Shown piece by piece: positions 52,866 through 61,592 of a DNA stretch of 64,000 bases. The first letter of the stretch is position 1; each line of letters opens with the position of its first letter. The position numbers and the translations under genes were made by a program. Under the pieces are notes generated by a model. The model did not search any database. It was not told the origin of the DNA and was given only the letters and a program-made list of their open reading frames with translations. The DNA lies in contig CAZCAC010000016.1 in assembly GCA_964496575.1 (NCBI GenBank), positions 1 to 64,000 of the forward strand. Direction: 5' to 3'. The stretch comes from CAZCAC01 sp964496575 (lineage in GTDB: Bacteria > Planctomycetota > UBA1135 > GCA-002686595).

Positions 52866-53306
52866 ATGGCGGCAATCTCATTCGATGCACTGGAAGACGC
52901 CTTCGAGTTCGTGAGCTTCAGCGGCCCCGGCGAGAACCAGGCGGTGCTGTGTCGGGAGACCGGGAAGATCTTCTTCCGGGCCGAGCTGATCGAGCTCGAC
53001 ACCCCGGACCCGTTCCCCGAGGACGTCGAGGACAACCCCGCCTACCTCGCCATCCCGGACAAGACCGAGCTGGGCCTGGGACGCCGGGTCGCCGTCGACT
53101 TCGCCGCGAGCCACCTGGAGGATCCCCACGTCGTCAGCCGCATCTTCAACGGACCGGGCGCCTACGGTCGATGGAAGGTCCTGCTCGAGGAGCGCGGTCT
53201 CCTGCATGACTGGTTCTCGTTCGAGCTGGCGGAAGCAAGGACCGCACTCCGGCGATGGTGCGAGGCGAACGAGGTCGAGGTGGAGCCGCAGCTGGTCTCG
53301 AACTAG
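52866..53306 (+). CDS. UPF0158 family protein, copy 1
   Basis: A 146-aa cytosolic protein of the uncharacterised UPF0158 family: opening FDALEDAFEFVSFSG, then AVLCRETGKIFF, an acidic stretch (DPFPEDVEDNP), LGRRVAVDFAASHLEDPHVVSRIF and GRWKVLLEERGLLHDWFSFE. GGGGAGG sits 5 bases before the ATG. Its 3' end overlaps the convergent pseudogene by 4 bp. No molecular function is established for the family; its coupling to anchored beta-domain genes here is a clue worth testing. Confidence 0.82.
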   Translation: MAAISFDALEDAFEFVSFSGPGENQAVLCRETGKIFFRAELIELDTPDPFPEDVEDNPAYLAIPDKTELGLGRRVAVDFAASHLEDPHVVSRIFNGPGAYGRWKVLLEERGLLHDWFSFELAEARTALRRWCEANEVEVEPQLVSN

Positions 53307-54961
53307 TCGCGCAGCTCGATCCGCAACGGCTCACTCCCGACGATCAGGGGACGCCGCTGTAGCTCCTCGCCGTCCAGCGAGAGGACGAGCTCGTACTCAC
53401 CGGGCGGGAGCTGCAGCTTCGCCGAGGGGTTCGTCCCCTCGAGCCAGGACCGGGTGACCGGGATCCCGTTGGGGCCGATCGCCTCGACCCGCGGCGTCGA
53501 GTGCTCGTTCCACGGCGCGAGTACGGTGACGGCGGTCGTCGGCCACACGACGACCTCGATCCCCTCCACGGAGCCGGCCGTCGCGTCGACGCGTACGGGC
53601 GGAGCGGCGAGGTGCCTGTACTTGCGGGAGTTCTCGCCGAAGCCGGGGGAGTAGACCACCCAGATGCCCGGCTCTCGCTCCGGGATCGTGAACGAACCGT
53701 CGGCCTCGGAGGGAACGTAGTGCCAGGAATCCCGCTGCAGCTCTCCGCTCGTCGGGTCGAAGCGGGCCCAGGAGAGCTTGACGGACACCCCCGCTCCACT
53801 CGCGTCGACGACCCGCCCGCTCAGCTCGACCGGTGGGGAGAGGGGAATCGTGCCGAGGTCGATTCGCACGCCCGGAGCGAGGTCCAGCGCCCTCCGCGTC
53901 TCCGCTCGTCCCGGTGAGCGCGCGATGAACCAGCGGTTCGTCGGACTCGTCTGCTCGAAGAGGACGAAGCCGTCGGTACCGGCCTGGGCCGGCTGGTGCG
54001 CGGGGAACGGGTCCTCCTCGAGTCAGGCCTGGCCAACCAGCGGCCGGTCGCTCTCGGCGGCGACGAGCGTCGCACTGACCACGCACGTGAGCGCGGTGAG
54101 GTCAGCGGGATCGACGACGAAGGTCACCTCCCGCGTCGATCGATCGACGGGCCACCGGTCCAGCACCTTCCCCGCGGCGACCAGGCTCAACCAGGCGGGC
54201 GCCGGCTCGCGCAGGATCACCGTGCCGTGGTACGGCGGGCTCCGTTTCTCGTCGTACCGGCTGTTCCGCCTCGAGAACTCGCCGATGCCGTGGCGCAGAG
54301 TGAACCTGCTCTCGAGCGGAAGCGTCTCGCCGGGTCGCTCCTTCGTGGCCACGGGCATGAGTCCCAGGCGCCGGGTGCTCAGTCGAGTCCCGGGAACGTA
54401 CTCGGGGGTGGGCTCGCCGTCGGAGGTGACCAGGTGCACGGCGATTCGCTGGCAGGGTTCCAGGCGGAAGTCGTGTGGTACGAGCCGCCTCTTCCCGGTC
54501 AGCTCGAGATCGACCTGTTGCGAGTAGAAGCCTTTCGCGCTGACCTCGAGATGCCCGGAGCCGGGATCGAGAGGACCGACGCGGAAGCGCCCCTGCTGGT
54601 TGGTGCGCGCGACGACCTCCCCCTCCCCTTCGCCAGGGATCGCCCCGACTCGGGCCTTGGCGATCGGAGCGCCGGACTGCCCGGTCAGGTTGCCGACGAC
54701 GAAGACCTCGCCGAACCGCGTTTCGGCGCCGGGACTCTCCTCGACCGCCGGCATCGCGATGCGCGCGGCATCCCCCTCTGCCTCTCGAGCTCGGTCGTCG
54801 AGGATCGCGGACGAGCGCTCCGCGACGAGGTCATCCGGCTCGAAGCCTGCCTCGCCGTCTGGTTCTCGCGACGGCGAGACCAGACCGAACACGACGTAGA
54901 CGGCGATGAGCACGAGCGCGAGCAGTGCGCCGGCGATCGACAGAATCAGGGATCGGTTCAT
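53303..54961 (-). pseudogene. Membrane-anchored beta-domain protein, family member 2, interrupted by in-frame TGA
   Basis: A 552-codon frame homologous end to end to its neighbours at 51098 and 59815. ATG 54961 starts MNRSLILSIAGALLALVLIAVYV. The frame is continuous except for TGA at codon 313 (54023-54025). The flanking residues read LVAAESDRPLVGQA-stop-LEEDP, and the stop aligns with the Trp of LAGRAWIEG and LAGRVWLSE in the two paralogues, i.e. a single TGG to TGA change. Reading resumes in the same frame (FVLFEQTSPTNRWFIARSPG) to LRIELRD. It is either a young pseudogene, a sequencing error, or a readthrough site; about 312 residues would be made otherwise. Confidence 0.75.
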
Positions 54962-55064
54962 CTGCTTTCTCTCCCTCGATAGCATCAGGGTACCGGAGTC
55001 CGGCATTCGCACGGCGCAGATCGTAGAATCTCGCCGTCAGCCCGGAACGACCGAGGGGGGTGCG

Positions 55065-55502
55065 ATGATGACCAGGATCGACTTCGAGAAGCTCGAGGAC
55101 GCCTTCGACTTCGTCAGCTGGAGCCCGGACTACGAGAATCGAGCAGTGCTGGACCGCCGGACGGGGCAGTTCTTGTTCCAGTCGACGGCCGATGGCGCCG
55201 AGGACGAGGACGAGCTACCCGAGGACGTCGACGACGATCCCGACTTCGTCGACATCCCGCACAAGAACGACCTGGACCTCGGTCGCCGGGTCGCCGCCGA
55301 CTTCGCGGCGGCCCGGATGCCGGAGGATCCTCACGTGATCAGTCGCATCTTCAGCGGCCCCGGCGCCTTCGGCCGGTGGAAGGTCCTGCTCGAGGAGCGC
55401 GAGTTGCTGGAGGACTGGTTCGACTTCGAGCGGGACCGGACCCGGGCGGCGCTCTGCGAGTGGTGCGAGGAACAGGGGCTCGAGTTCGAGGGTCAGGAGT
55501 AG
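55065..55502 (+). CDS. UPF0158 family protein, copy 2
   Basis: A 145-aa UPF0158 protein clearly paralogous to the one at 52866: FEKLEDAFDFVSWSPDYENRAVLDRRTGQFLF, DLDLGRRVAADFAA, DPHVISRIFSGPGAFGRWKVLLEERELLEDWFDFE. It has a more acidic middle (DEDELPEDVDDDPDF). GAGGGGGG lies upstream of the double ATG (55065/55068). It is divergent from the interrupted anchored gene with a 103-bp gap, matching the 100-bp gap of the first pair. Confidence 0.82.
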   Translation: MMTRIDFEKLEDAFDFVSWSPDYENRAVLDRRTGQFLFQSTADGAEDEDELPEDVDDDPDFVDIPHKNDLDLGRRVAADFAAARMPEDPHVISRIFSGPGAFGRWKVLLEERELLEDWFDFERDRTRAALCEWCEEQGLEFEGQE

Positions 55503-55525
55503 AGTCTCCTGAGTACCGCGATTGG

Positions 55526-55535
55526 GATACGGAGT
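55526..55535 (-). repeat. Variant of the dispersed 10-mer (ACTCCGTATC)
   Basis: Minus-strand copy with one mismatch to ACTCCGTACC, in the convergent gap between UPF0158 copy 2 and the small Cys-containing gene. Confidence 0.4.
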
Positions 55536-55577
55536 CGCACAGCTCACTCGCGCCGTTCGTCGCGGCGAGCTCCAGGC

Positions 55578-55805
55578 TCAGCCCACGCCGTAGGCCTCGA
55601 AACAGATCCGCTCACGCCGGCAGTCCCGCGGGTCGACAACCACTCCGCCCGGTCCGACCGCTTCCTGGGTGTGCTCGCACCAGCAGCTCTGGCTGAGGTC
55701 GAGCAACTCGGACTCCTCCCGAGGCGGGGCCTCGAGGTTGTAGTAGCGCTTGCTGCGCAGCCAGCGGCAGAAAGGGCTGAAGCCGTTCGCTCCTGATTCG
55801 GTCAT
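55578..55805 (-). CDS. Small Cys-containing protein at the end of the xanthine-dehydrogenase-type operon
   Basis: A 75-aa protein without recognised domain. It has five cysteines (FCRW, SCWCEH, DCRRERICFEAYG), a pattern that could hold a metal. Support for coding comes from GAGGAG 6 bases before the ATG and its position 3 bp after the FAD-subunit gene on the same strand. Candidate roles are cofactor insertion or maturation of the molybdoenzyme; this is inference from position only. Confidence 0.65.
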   Translation of the reverse strand: MTESGANGFSPFCRWLRSKRYYNLEAPPREESELLDLSQSCWCEHTQEAVGPGGVVVDPRDCRRERICFEAYGVG

Positions 55806-55808
55806 GAC

Positions 55809-56813
55809 TCACTCCTCTCCGGCCAGCTTGCGGAACGCCCTGGTGAGCAGCCCCTGGGTCATCGGGATCTTGTAGCCGTTCTGCGACAGTGGCTTCGCGC
55901 GGCGCAGCGCGTCCTCGCGCGCGGCTCGAATCGTCTCCTCGTCCAGCTTCTCACCGGAGAGGAGCTGCTCGGTCGAGCGGCAGCGCCAGGGGATCGGCGC
56001 CACCGCTCCGAGCACGATACGCGCGTCGGCGACCCGGTCGCCTTCGAACCGGAGCGCAACGGCCACGGCGGAGAGCGCGAAGTCGTAGGAGTGTCGCGCC
56101 TTGACCTTGAGATAGGTCGCCTTCCAACCCGCACGATCGGGGATCGTCACCGAGGAGACGAGCTCCCCCGGCTCCAGCACGTTCTCCTGCTCCGGATCGA
56201 CCGAGGGCAGGGTGAAGAAGTCGCCGAGCGTCAGCGACTTGACGCTCGGCAGGCCCGACCCGGGCTGGACGATCTCCACCGACGCGTCGTACGCGCAGAG
56301 CGCCGGCGCGAGATCGGAGGGGTGCAGGATGTAGTTCGGGCCGCCCCCGAGGATCGCGTTGTGCTTGTTCAGCCCCGAGTACGCGAAGCAGGTGCTCCCG
56401 CCCTTGGTCAGGCAGGTCGCCGCCTCGCTGCGGTAGTACAGACAACGCGGCCGCTGGCAGAGGTTGCCGCCGAGCGTGCCGAGGTTGCGGATCTGCGGGG
56501 TGCCGATCGAGGCCGCCGCTTCCGCCAGCATGGGAAAGCGCTCCCCGATGCCGGCATCGCCGGCCAGCGTCGCCACGGTCACCGTCGCGCCGATCACCGA
56601 GTCATCTCCCCCACCGCCAAGGCGCACCTCGCGCAGCTCGGGGATCCGCTCCAGGCTGACCAGGTGGTCGGGCAAGGCTGTCCCGTCCTTCATCTCGCCG
56701 AGGAGGTCCTGCCCGCCGGCGATGATCCGGACGTCACGCTCGTCCGTGGGGCCCGAGAGCTCGGCGCGCGCGCCGATCACCGTCTCGGGATAGGAGATAC
56801 CGAAGGTCTTCAT
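55809..56813 (-). CDS. Xanthine-dehydrogenase family FAD-binding subunit
   Basis: A 334-aa FAD subunit (CoxM/XdhB/YagS-like). The flavin-binding motifs are AGGQDLLGEMKDG near residues 32-44 and TLGGNLCQRPRCLYYR near 117-132, and the C-terminal CO-dehydrogenase-flavoprotein domain (about 215-330) is present. LNKHNAILGGGPNYILHPSD is typical of the YagS subgroup, which also carries extra Cys residues (CLYYRSEAATCLTKGGSTC) that may bind a 4Fe-4S cluster. GAGGAG lies inside the end of the molybdenum-subunit gene, 6 bases before the ATG, so translation is linked. Confidence 0.88.
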   Translation of the reverse strand: MKTFGISYPETVIGARAELSGPTDERDVRIIAGGQDLLGEMKDGTALPDHLVSLERIPELREVRLGGGGDDSVIGATVTVATLAGDAGIGERFPMLAEAAASIGTPQIRNLGTLGGNLCQRPRCLYYRSEAATCLTKGGSTCFAYSGLNKHNAILGGGPNYILHPSDLAPALCAYDASVEIVQPGSGLPSVKSLTLGDFFTLPSVDPEQENVLEPGELVSSVTIPDRAGWKATYLKVKARHSYDFALSAVAVALRFEGDRVADARIVLGAVAPIPWRCRSTEQLLSGEKLDEETIRAAREDALRRAKPLSQNGYKIPMTQGLLTRAFRKLAGEE

Positions 56814-56816
56814 CGT

Positions 56817-58985
56817 CTACTCCTCCCTCAGCGCGGCGATCCGCTCGATGACCTTGTCGGGCGTGATGGGGAGATCCCGCACCCGCGCCCCACACGCGTT
56901 GAACACGGCGTTGGCGATCGCCGACTGCCCCGGTACGACCGGTGGCTCGCCGATCCCGGTCACCTTCTGCCTCGTATCCTCGTCGTCGATGATCGCCACG
57001 AATTCGGGCATGTCGGAAATCCCCGCGATCTTGTAGTCGACGAAGCCGGGGTTCAGCTGCAATCCCAGGTCGGCGTCGATCAACCGCTCCTCGAGCAGAC
57101 CGTAGCTCAAGGAGCCGATCATCGCCCCCTGGATCTGGCTGCGCGTGGTCAGGCGGTTCAGCGGGATCCCGCAGTCCTGCACGGCGACCATCTTCAGGAC
57201 GCGCACCTCGCCGGTGAGCGTGTCCACCTCGACCCTGGCGGCCTGCGCGCCGTGCACGCCGGAGCCGGCGAGCTCGGCGCGGAACTCACCCACCTCGGAG
57301 AGGCCGGTGGTCAGCGTCGCGCACACAGCCTTCCAGGCGAGGCGCCTCGAGGGATCGTCGGCAAGGTACACCGCCTCCCCCGCTGCGCGCAGGTTGTCCG
57401 GCGTCGTCTCCAGCAGCGGCGCGACGCGCTCGAACAGCGCGAGCTTCGCCTTGACCGCGGCGTCCTTCACCGCGGGCGAGAGGCTCGGCACGGTCAGGCT
57501 GCCGCCGGAGAGGCCTGCGGGACCGTAGCGCGTGTCGCCGAGCTTCTGCTGCACCGCCTCGATCGGCAGGCCGAGCTCCTCGGCGACGATTCCGGCGAGG
57601 AAAGTGCGCGTGCCGGTGCCGATGTCCTGCGAGCCGCTGATGGCGGTCACGCTGCCGTCGGGCTCGATCTGCACGCGCGCCTGGCAGTCCGGCTGCCCGG
57701 GTACGTCCCACGCGCCGACGCCGAAGCCGATGCCGATCGCCTTCTCGGGCAGCTCGTCCGGTGGCGGCGGTCCCGTGCGGTTCGGGTGCTCGCTCCAGCC
57801 GATCTCCCGCGCCACGCGATCGAGCTGCCGGTGGTAGACCTCGTCGGGCAGGTTCTTCTTGCGGAACTCGAGCGGGTCGAAGCCGACCGCATGGCTGAGC
57901 TCGTCGACGATCGACTCGATCGCGAAGGACGCCTGCGGCCGACCGGGCGCGCGCATCGGGCACGAGGCGTTGGTGTGCGTGCGCACGAACCCCGGCGCGG
58001 TGTAGAAGGCCTTCGGCGCGTAAAGGTAGGGTTGCCCGGGGTGCGAGCCGCGCCCGAGGCCGCCGAGGTTCCGGATCAGCGTGTCGAGCGCGACGAAGCT
58101 GCCGTCCTTGTTCGCGCCGCCGCGCATCCACTGGTAGCTGCCGCTGCGGTTGCCGGTGCAGACGAACTCCTGCTCTCGCGTCAGCATCAGGTGGATCGGC
58201 GCGCCCGCTTCCTTCGCGAGGCGACAGGCGACGAGCCCGGCGACGCCGAAGCTGAGCTTGGCGCCGAAGCCGCCGCCCATGTGCTCGACGATGCCGACCA
58301 CCTGGCTCGCCTGCAGCTCGAGCGGTCTCGAGGCCGAGCCGGGGACCGCGTTGATGTACTGCGAGGAGGAGTAGACGGTCGCCTCGTCACCGCCGCGGTA
58401 CTCGACCACCGCCCCGTGCGTCTCCATGCTGGCGTGCACCTGCACGGGCATGGTGTAGGTCGCCTCGACGATCGCGTCACACTCCTCGAGCTCCTGCTCG
58501 ACCTCGGCGATGTCTCCTCGAGGCTGCCCCATGACGAGGTTCTCGCCCTCCCCGACTCGCGCGGCGTCCTCCTCGAGCGCCTGCTCGCGGGTCACCGCCC
58601 ACTCGCCCCGGTCGTAGCTCACCTCGAGCGCGCGGACGGCGTCCTCGGCGAGCTCGGGAGATCTCGCGGCGACGGCCGCGATCGGCTGGCCGAGGTAGAC
58701 GGTCGCGCCGTACTCGTTGCGCGACTGGTCGAGCTCGATCGCCACCTCGACACCGTCGATGGCGAGCGCCACTTCGAGGTTCATCGCAGGTACGGCGACG
58801 GGGTACGGGCAGGTCACGAGCCGCCCGTACAGCATCCCCTCGAGCCGCACGTCGTGCGTGTAGCGCGCCCGTCCGGTCAGCTTGTCGGGCCCGTCGACGC
58901 GGCGCACGTCGTGGTCGAGGATCTTCCAGCCGTCGCGTCCGCTCCAGGCGCGCTCTTCATTCTCCTGTCGTAGTGTGGAGCTCAT
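56817..58985 (-). CDS. Xanthine-dehydrogenase family molybdenum-binding subunit
   Basis: A 722-aa catalytic subunit. Cofactor motifs include GGGFGAKLSFG (about 220-230), CPMRAPGRPQASFAIES, SGSQDIGTGTRTFLAG and the active-site Glu in VTGIGEPPVVPGQSA near the C-terminus. It hydroxylates an aldehyde or N-heterocycle; the subgroup (YagR-like) includes aldehyde oxidoreductases. ATG 58985 is preferred to GTG 58988: it forms TGATG with the upstream stop, and AGGAGG is at 7 bases rather than 4. Order is Fe-S, Mo, FAD, small protein, all coupled by overlaps or short gaps. Confidence 0.9.
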   Translation of the reverse strand: MSSTLRQENEERAWSGRDGWKILDHDVRRVDGPDKLTGRARYTHDVRLEGMLYGRLVTCPYPVAVPAMNLEVALAIDGVEVAIELDQSRNEYGATVYLGQPIAAVAARSPELAEDAVRALEVSYDRGEWAVTREQALEEDAARVGEGENLVMGQPRGDIAEVEQELEECDAIVEATYTMPVQVHASMETHGAVVEYRGGDEATVYSSSQYINAVPGSASRPLELQASQVVGIVEHMGGGFGAKLSFGVAGLVACRLAKEAGAPIHLMLTREQEFVCTGNRSGSYQWMRGGANKDGSFVALDTLIRNLGGLGRGSHPGQPYLYAPKAFYTAPGFVRTHTNASCPMRAPGRPQASFAIESIVDELSHAVGFDPLEFRKKNLPDEVYHRQLDRVAREIGWSEHPNRTGPPPPDELPEKAIGIGFGVGAWDVPGQPDCQARVQIEPDGSVTAISGSQDIGTGTRTFLAGIVAEELGLPIEAVQQKLGDTRYGPAGLSGGSLTVPSLSPAVKDAAVKAKLALFERVAPLLETTPDNLRAAGEAVYLADDPSRRLAWKAVCATLTTGLSEVGEFRAELAGSGVHGAQAARVEVDTLTGEVRVLKMVAVQDCGIPLNRLTTRSQIQGAMIGSLSYGLLEERLIDADLGLQLNPGFVDYKIAGISDMPEFVAIIDDEDTRQKVTGIGEPPVVPGQSAIANAVFNACGARVRDLPITPDKVIERIAALREE

Positions 58986-59662
58986 CACTTGCCCTCCTTC
59001 AGCTTCTCACCCGCGTCGAGCGCGGCGGCGAGGATCTGCGGATAGGTTCCACAACGGCAGACGTGGCCCGAGCAGGCGGTTTCGATCTCCTCGACGCTCG
59101 CACCGGGATTCTCCTCGAGGCAGGCGGTGACCGAGACGACCATCCCCGGCGTGCAGAAACCGCACATCAGGGCGTCGTGGTCCCAGAAGGACTGCTGCAC
59201 GGGGCTGAGTGCCTCGGGCGTGCCGAATCCTTCGATGGTCCCTACCTCGCGACCGATCACGCTCGCAGCGAGGATCGAGCAGGCGTAGACCGGCGCGCCG
59301 TCGAGCAGCACGGTGCACGCGCCGCAGGAGCCGCGATCGCAGTCCTCCTTGGTGCCGGTCAGCGGTGGGTCGAGGCGATGGCGCAAGAGCTGCAGCAGCG
59401 TGGTGCGCGGCTCGACCATCACCTTCGTCACTTCGCCGTTGAGCACAAAGGAGACCTCCAGCTCGCCTTCGTAGCGCGCGCCGCTCGTGCTCTCCGGCGG
59501 GTCGGCCGCCGTCGCCGGCGACTTCGACGACGCCTTGCCGATCGCACCTGTTGCGGCGACCCCACTGGCGCCGATCAGGAAGGAGCGGCGGGTGAAGCCG
59601 CCGGCCTCGGGCTCGGGACGAGTCTGCTCGTCCGGTAGGTTCGGATCGGGGGAGCGGGTCAT
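58985..59662 (-). CDS. Xanthine-dehydrogenase family 2Fe-2S subunit with Tat signal
   Basis: A 225-aa electron-transfer subunit with two 2Fe-2S domains: EDCDRGSCGACTVLLDGAPVYAC (plant-type) and MCGFCTPGM with CSGHVCRCGTYPQI (helical). Residues 24-41 carry a twin-arginine signal (FTRRSFLIGASGVAATGA), so the complex is probably exported folded as in the PaoABC/YagTSR aldehyde oxidoreductase. ATG 59662 is fixed by AGGAGG 4 bases upstream. The other two subunits have no signal and would be carried along. Confidence 0.9.
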   Translation of the reverse strand: MTRSPDPNLPDEQTRPEPEAGGFTRRSFLIGASGVAATGAIGKASSKSPATAADPPESTSGARYEGELEVSFVLNGEVTKVMVEPRTTLLQLLRHRLDPPLTGTKEDCDRGSCGACTVLLDGAPVYACSILAASVIGREVGTIEGFGTPEALSPVQQSFWDHDALMCGFCTPGMVVSVTACLEENPGASVEEIETACSGHVCRCGTYPQILAAALDAGEKLKEGK

Positions 59663-59713
59663 GGTTCCTCCTGGGCCACCGCGTTTCGAATCGTGCTCGG
59701 ATTCTAGGCGAGA

Positions 59714-59722
59714 GGTACGGAG
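59714..59722 (-). repeat. Minus-strand copy of the dispersed motif (CTCCGTACC)
   Basis: GGTACGGAG on the plus strand, i.e. nine of ten bases of the motif in inverse orientation. With the copy at 59801-59810 it makes 9-bp inverted arms across the intergenic region. Confidence 0.5.
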
Positions 59723-59800
59723 CCAGGAACCGATCACCGTGTTTCGATCCGGTAGCCTCACCTGGTGGCCCCGAGGGGAAATCACGGTAGTTCGTCCCCG

Positions 59801-59810
59801 ACTCCGTACC
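59801..59810 (+). repeat. Dispersed intergenic 10-mer ACTCCGTACC
   Basis: Exact copy 4 bp outside the minus-strand stop of the third anchored protein gene, facing the inverse copy at 59714-59722. Confidence 0.6.
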
Positions 59811-59814
59811 CCGA

Positions 59815-61485
59815 TCAGAGCTCCACCACGATTCGCTCCCGGACCGAGCCGACGAGCAGGGAACGACGATGCACCTCCTTCCCCTCCGAGGAGAGCACGA
59901 GCTCGTGCGCTCCCGGCAGGAGTTGCAGCACCCTCCTCCAGTACTTGCGGGTGACCACGCTCGCGGCGACCACGAAGCCGGAGACATCGAGCACCTCGAT
60001 GTCCACCGACTGCTTCGCCTCGATTCCACTGACGATCAGGACGACGATCGTCGTGGGGAGCGCGGAGATCTCGATCCCCTCCACCGATCCCAGGGTCGCG
60101 TCGACGCGCAAGGGCCCGGCGACCCGGTACTGCTTTCGGCGATCGAAGTTCCCGCGACAGCGCGGTGAGGCGATCACGTAGTCACCCGGCACCAGGCCGG
60201 AGATGACGAAGGAACCGTCGGCCTTGCTCTTGGTGCCGTTCCGCGGATCCCAGACCACATTCCCGGTCGTTGGCTGGGTCAGCCCCCACCGGAGGGCCAG
60301 CGACCGAGGTCTTCCCCCGGGGGCGGTGACCCGGCCGCTCAGCGTGATCGGTTCGTGCACCTGGATGCTGCCGCACTCGTAGGGCTCGCCCGGAACGAGC
60401 GTCAACGGCAACCGCACGCCGACCCGCCCCGGCACGGCAGCGATCAGCCAGCGCGCCGCGGGCGAGGCGGCCTCGAACCGCAGGAAGCCGTCCTCCGCGA
60501 TCTCGAGCGACCAGTTGTCTCGGGAGCCGGACTCCGAGAGCCACACCCTGCCCGCCAGCGGAAAGCCGCTCTCCGCCGCGACCAGTCTCCCGGAGACCTC
60601 GCAGACGAGCTCCCCGGGATCGATGACGAACGTCACCTCACGGACCGAGGGATCGATCGGTCGCTTGCGCAGGAGGTGCGGGCCGACCATCAGGCTGAGC
60701 CAGGTGGCCCCCGGCTCGCGCAGGGTCAGCGTGCCGAGAAGCTTCTCGGAGAGGTTCGACTGGTACGCCCCGATGTGCGGCCTGAAGCGGCCGAGATCGG
60801 GCTCCGACGAGTGGCGGGAATCCACCGGGGATGCGGCGCCGGGATCCTCCCGCGTGGCCACGGGCCTGAGCACGAGGTACACCGGCTCCGGCCGACCCTT
60901 GCCGATGGCCCTCACGGTCGGCTCTCCGCGAGAGGTGACGACCATCACGGCGATCTTCTGCACGCGTCGCAGCTGGAAGTCCTGGCGGACGAGCGAGCTC
61001 CTTCCATCCAGCGCGAGCACCGCGCCGCCCCGATAGCAGTCCGCGCCGTCGACGTGCAGTCGACGGGAGCCGGGCGCGAGGGGCCCAATCCGGTACTTCC
61101 CCGACTCGTCGGTGTGCACGGTCAGGAGCTTCTCGCCCCTGGCGGGAAACGCCCGCAGGCGAGCCCGATCGAGCGCCATTCCGTCGTCGGAGGTGACGGT
61201 GCCGTGGACGAAGACCTCGGTGTGGGGTCCGAGGATCTCCACCTCTCTCGACCCACCGGCGAGCGAAACGCGGGTCGATGGCGCGGTCTCCGAAGTAGCC
61301 GGTGGCGTCGAGCGGTCGGGTCCGACAAGCTCTGCCGGCGGGGCGGTGGTCGAGGCTTCCGGCGTGGCGGGCTCGAGTCCGTCGACCTCGTCCTCGGCGC
61401 GCGGTGAGCCCAGCTCCAACGCGAAGTGAACGGTGGCGAGCGCGAGGAGCACGCCGACGGCCGAGAGGATCCAGTTCCTTCTCAT
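59815..61485 (-). CDS. Membrane-anchored beta-domain protein, family member 3
   Basis: A 556-aa paralogue of the proteins at 51098 and 53303, with an intact frame. Anchor: MRRNWILSAVGVLLALATVHFAL. A Thr/Pro/Glu-rich linker precedes the first CarboxypepD_reg unit (about residues 90-165, VFVHGTVTSDDGMALDRARL). LVAAESGFPLAGRVWLSESG retains the Trp lost in member 2. AAAGGAG is 4-5 bases before the ATG. Unlike the other two, no UPF0158 gene is adjacent; phosphoglucomutase is divergent instead. Function unknown. Confidence 0.7.
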   Translation of the reverse strand: MRRNWILSAVGVLLALATVHFALELGSPRAEDEVDGLEPATPEASTTAPPAELVGPDRSTPPATSETAPSTRVSLAGGSREVEILGPHTEVFVHGTVTSDDGMALDRARLRAFPARGEKLLTVHTDESGKYRIGPLAPGSRRLHVDGADCYRGGAVLALDGRSSLVRQDFQLRRVQKIAVMVVTSRGEPTVRAIGKGRPEPVYLVLRPVATREDPGAASPVDSRHSSEPDLGRFRPHIGAYQSNLSEKLLGTLTLREPGATWLSLMVGPHLLRKRPIDPSVREVTFVIDPGELVCEVSGRLVAAESGFPLAGRVWLSESGSRDNWSLEIAEDGFLRFEAASPAARWLIAAVPGRVGVRLPLTLVPGEPYECGSIQVHEPITLSGRVTAPGGRPRSLALRWGLTQPTTGNVVWDPRNGTKSKADGSFVISGLVPGDYVIASPRCRGNFDRRKQYRVAGPLRVDATLGSVEGIEISALPTTIVVLIVSGIEAKQSVDIEVLDVSGFVVAASVVTRKYWRRVLQLLPGAHELVLSSEGKEVHRRSLLVGSVRERIVVEL

Positions 61486-61592
61486 CGAACTCCTTTCCCT
61501 CCAACAGGGTACGCGATCTGGCATGTCTCCGTTATTCTCTCGCCCCTTCTCCCACCGCCACTCCCCACCGAGACCCGCTCGAGGAGGATCTC

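Noticed and set aside
54023..54025. Selenocysteine or genome-wide UGA-Trp recoding at the TGA
   Set aside because: The paralogues have Trp, not Cys, and no SECIS-like hairpin was seen just downstream; UGA ends many genes in this window, so it is not generally reassigned.
56091..58973. A 960-codon open frame antisense to the molybdenum and FAD subunits
   Set aside because: It mirrors a well-supported operon with cofactor motifs; its product is Arg/Ala/Gly/His-rich without any recognisable motif, as expected from GC-skewed third positions.
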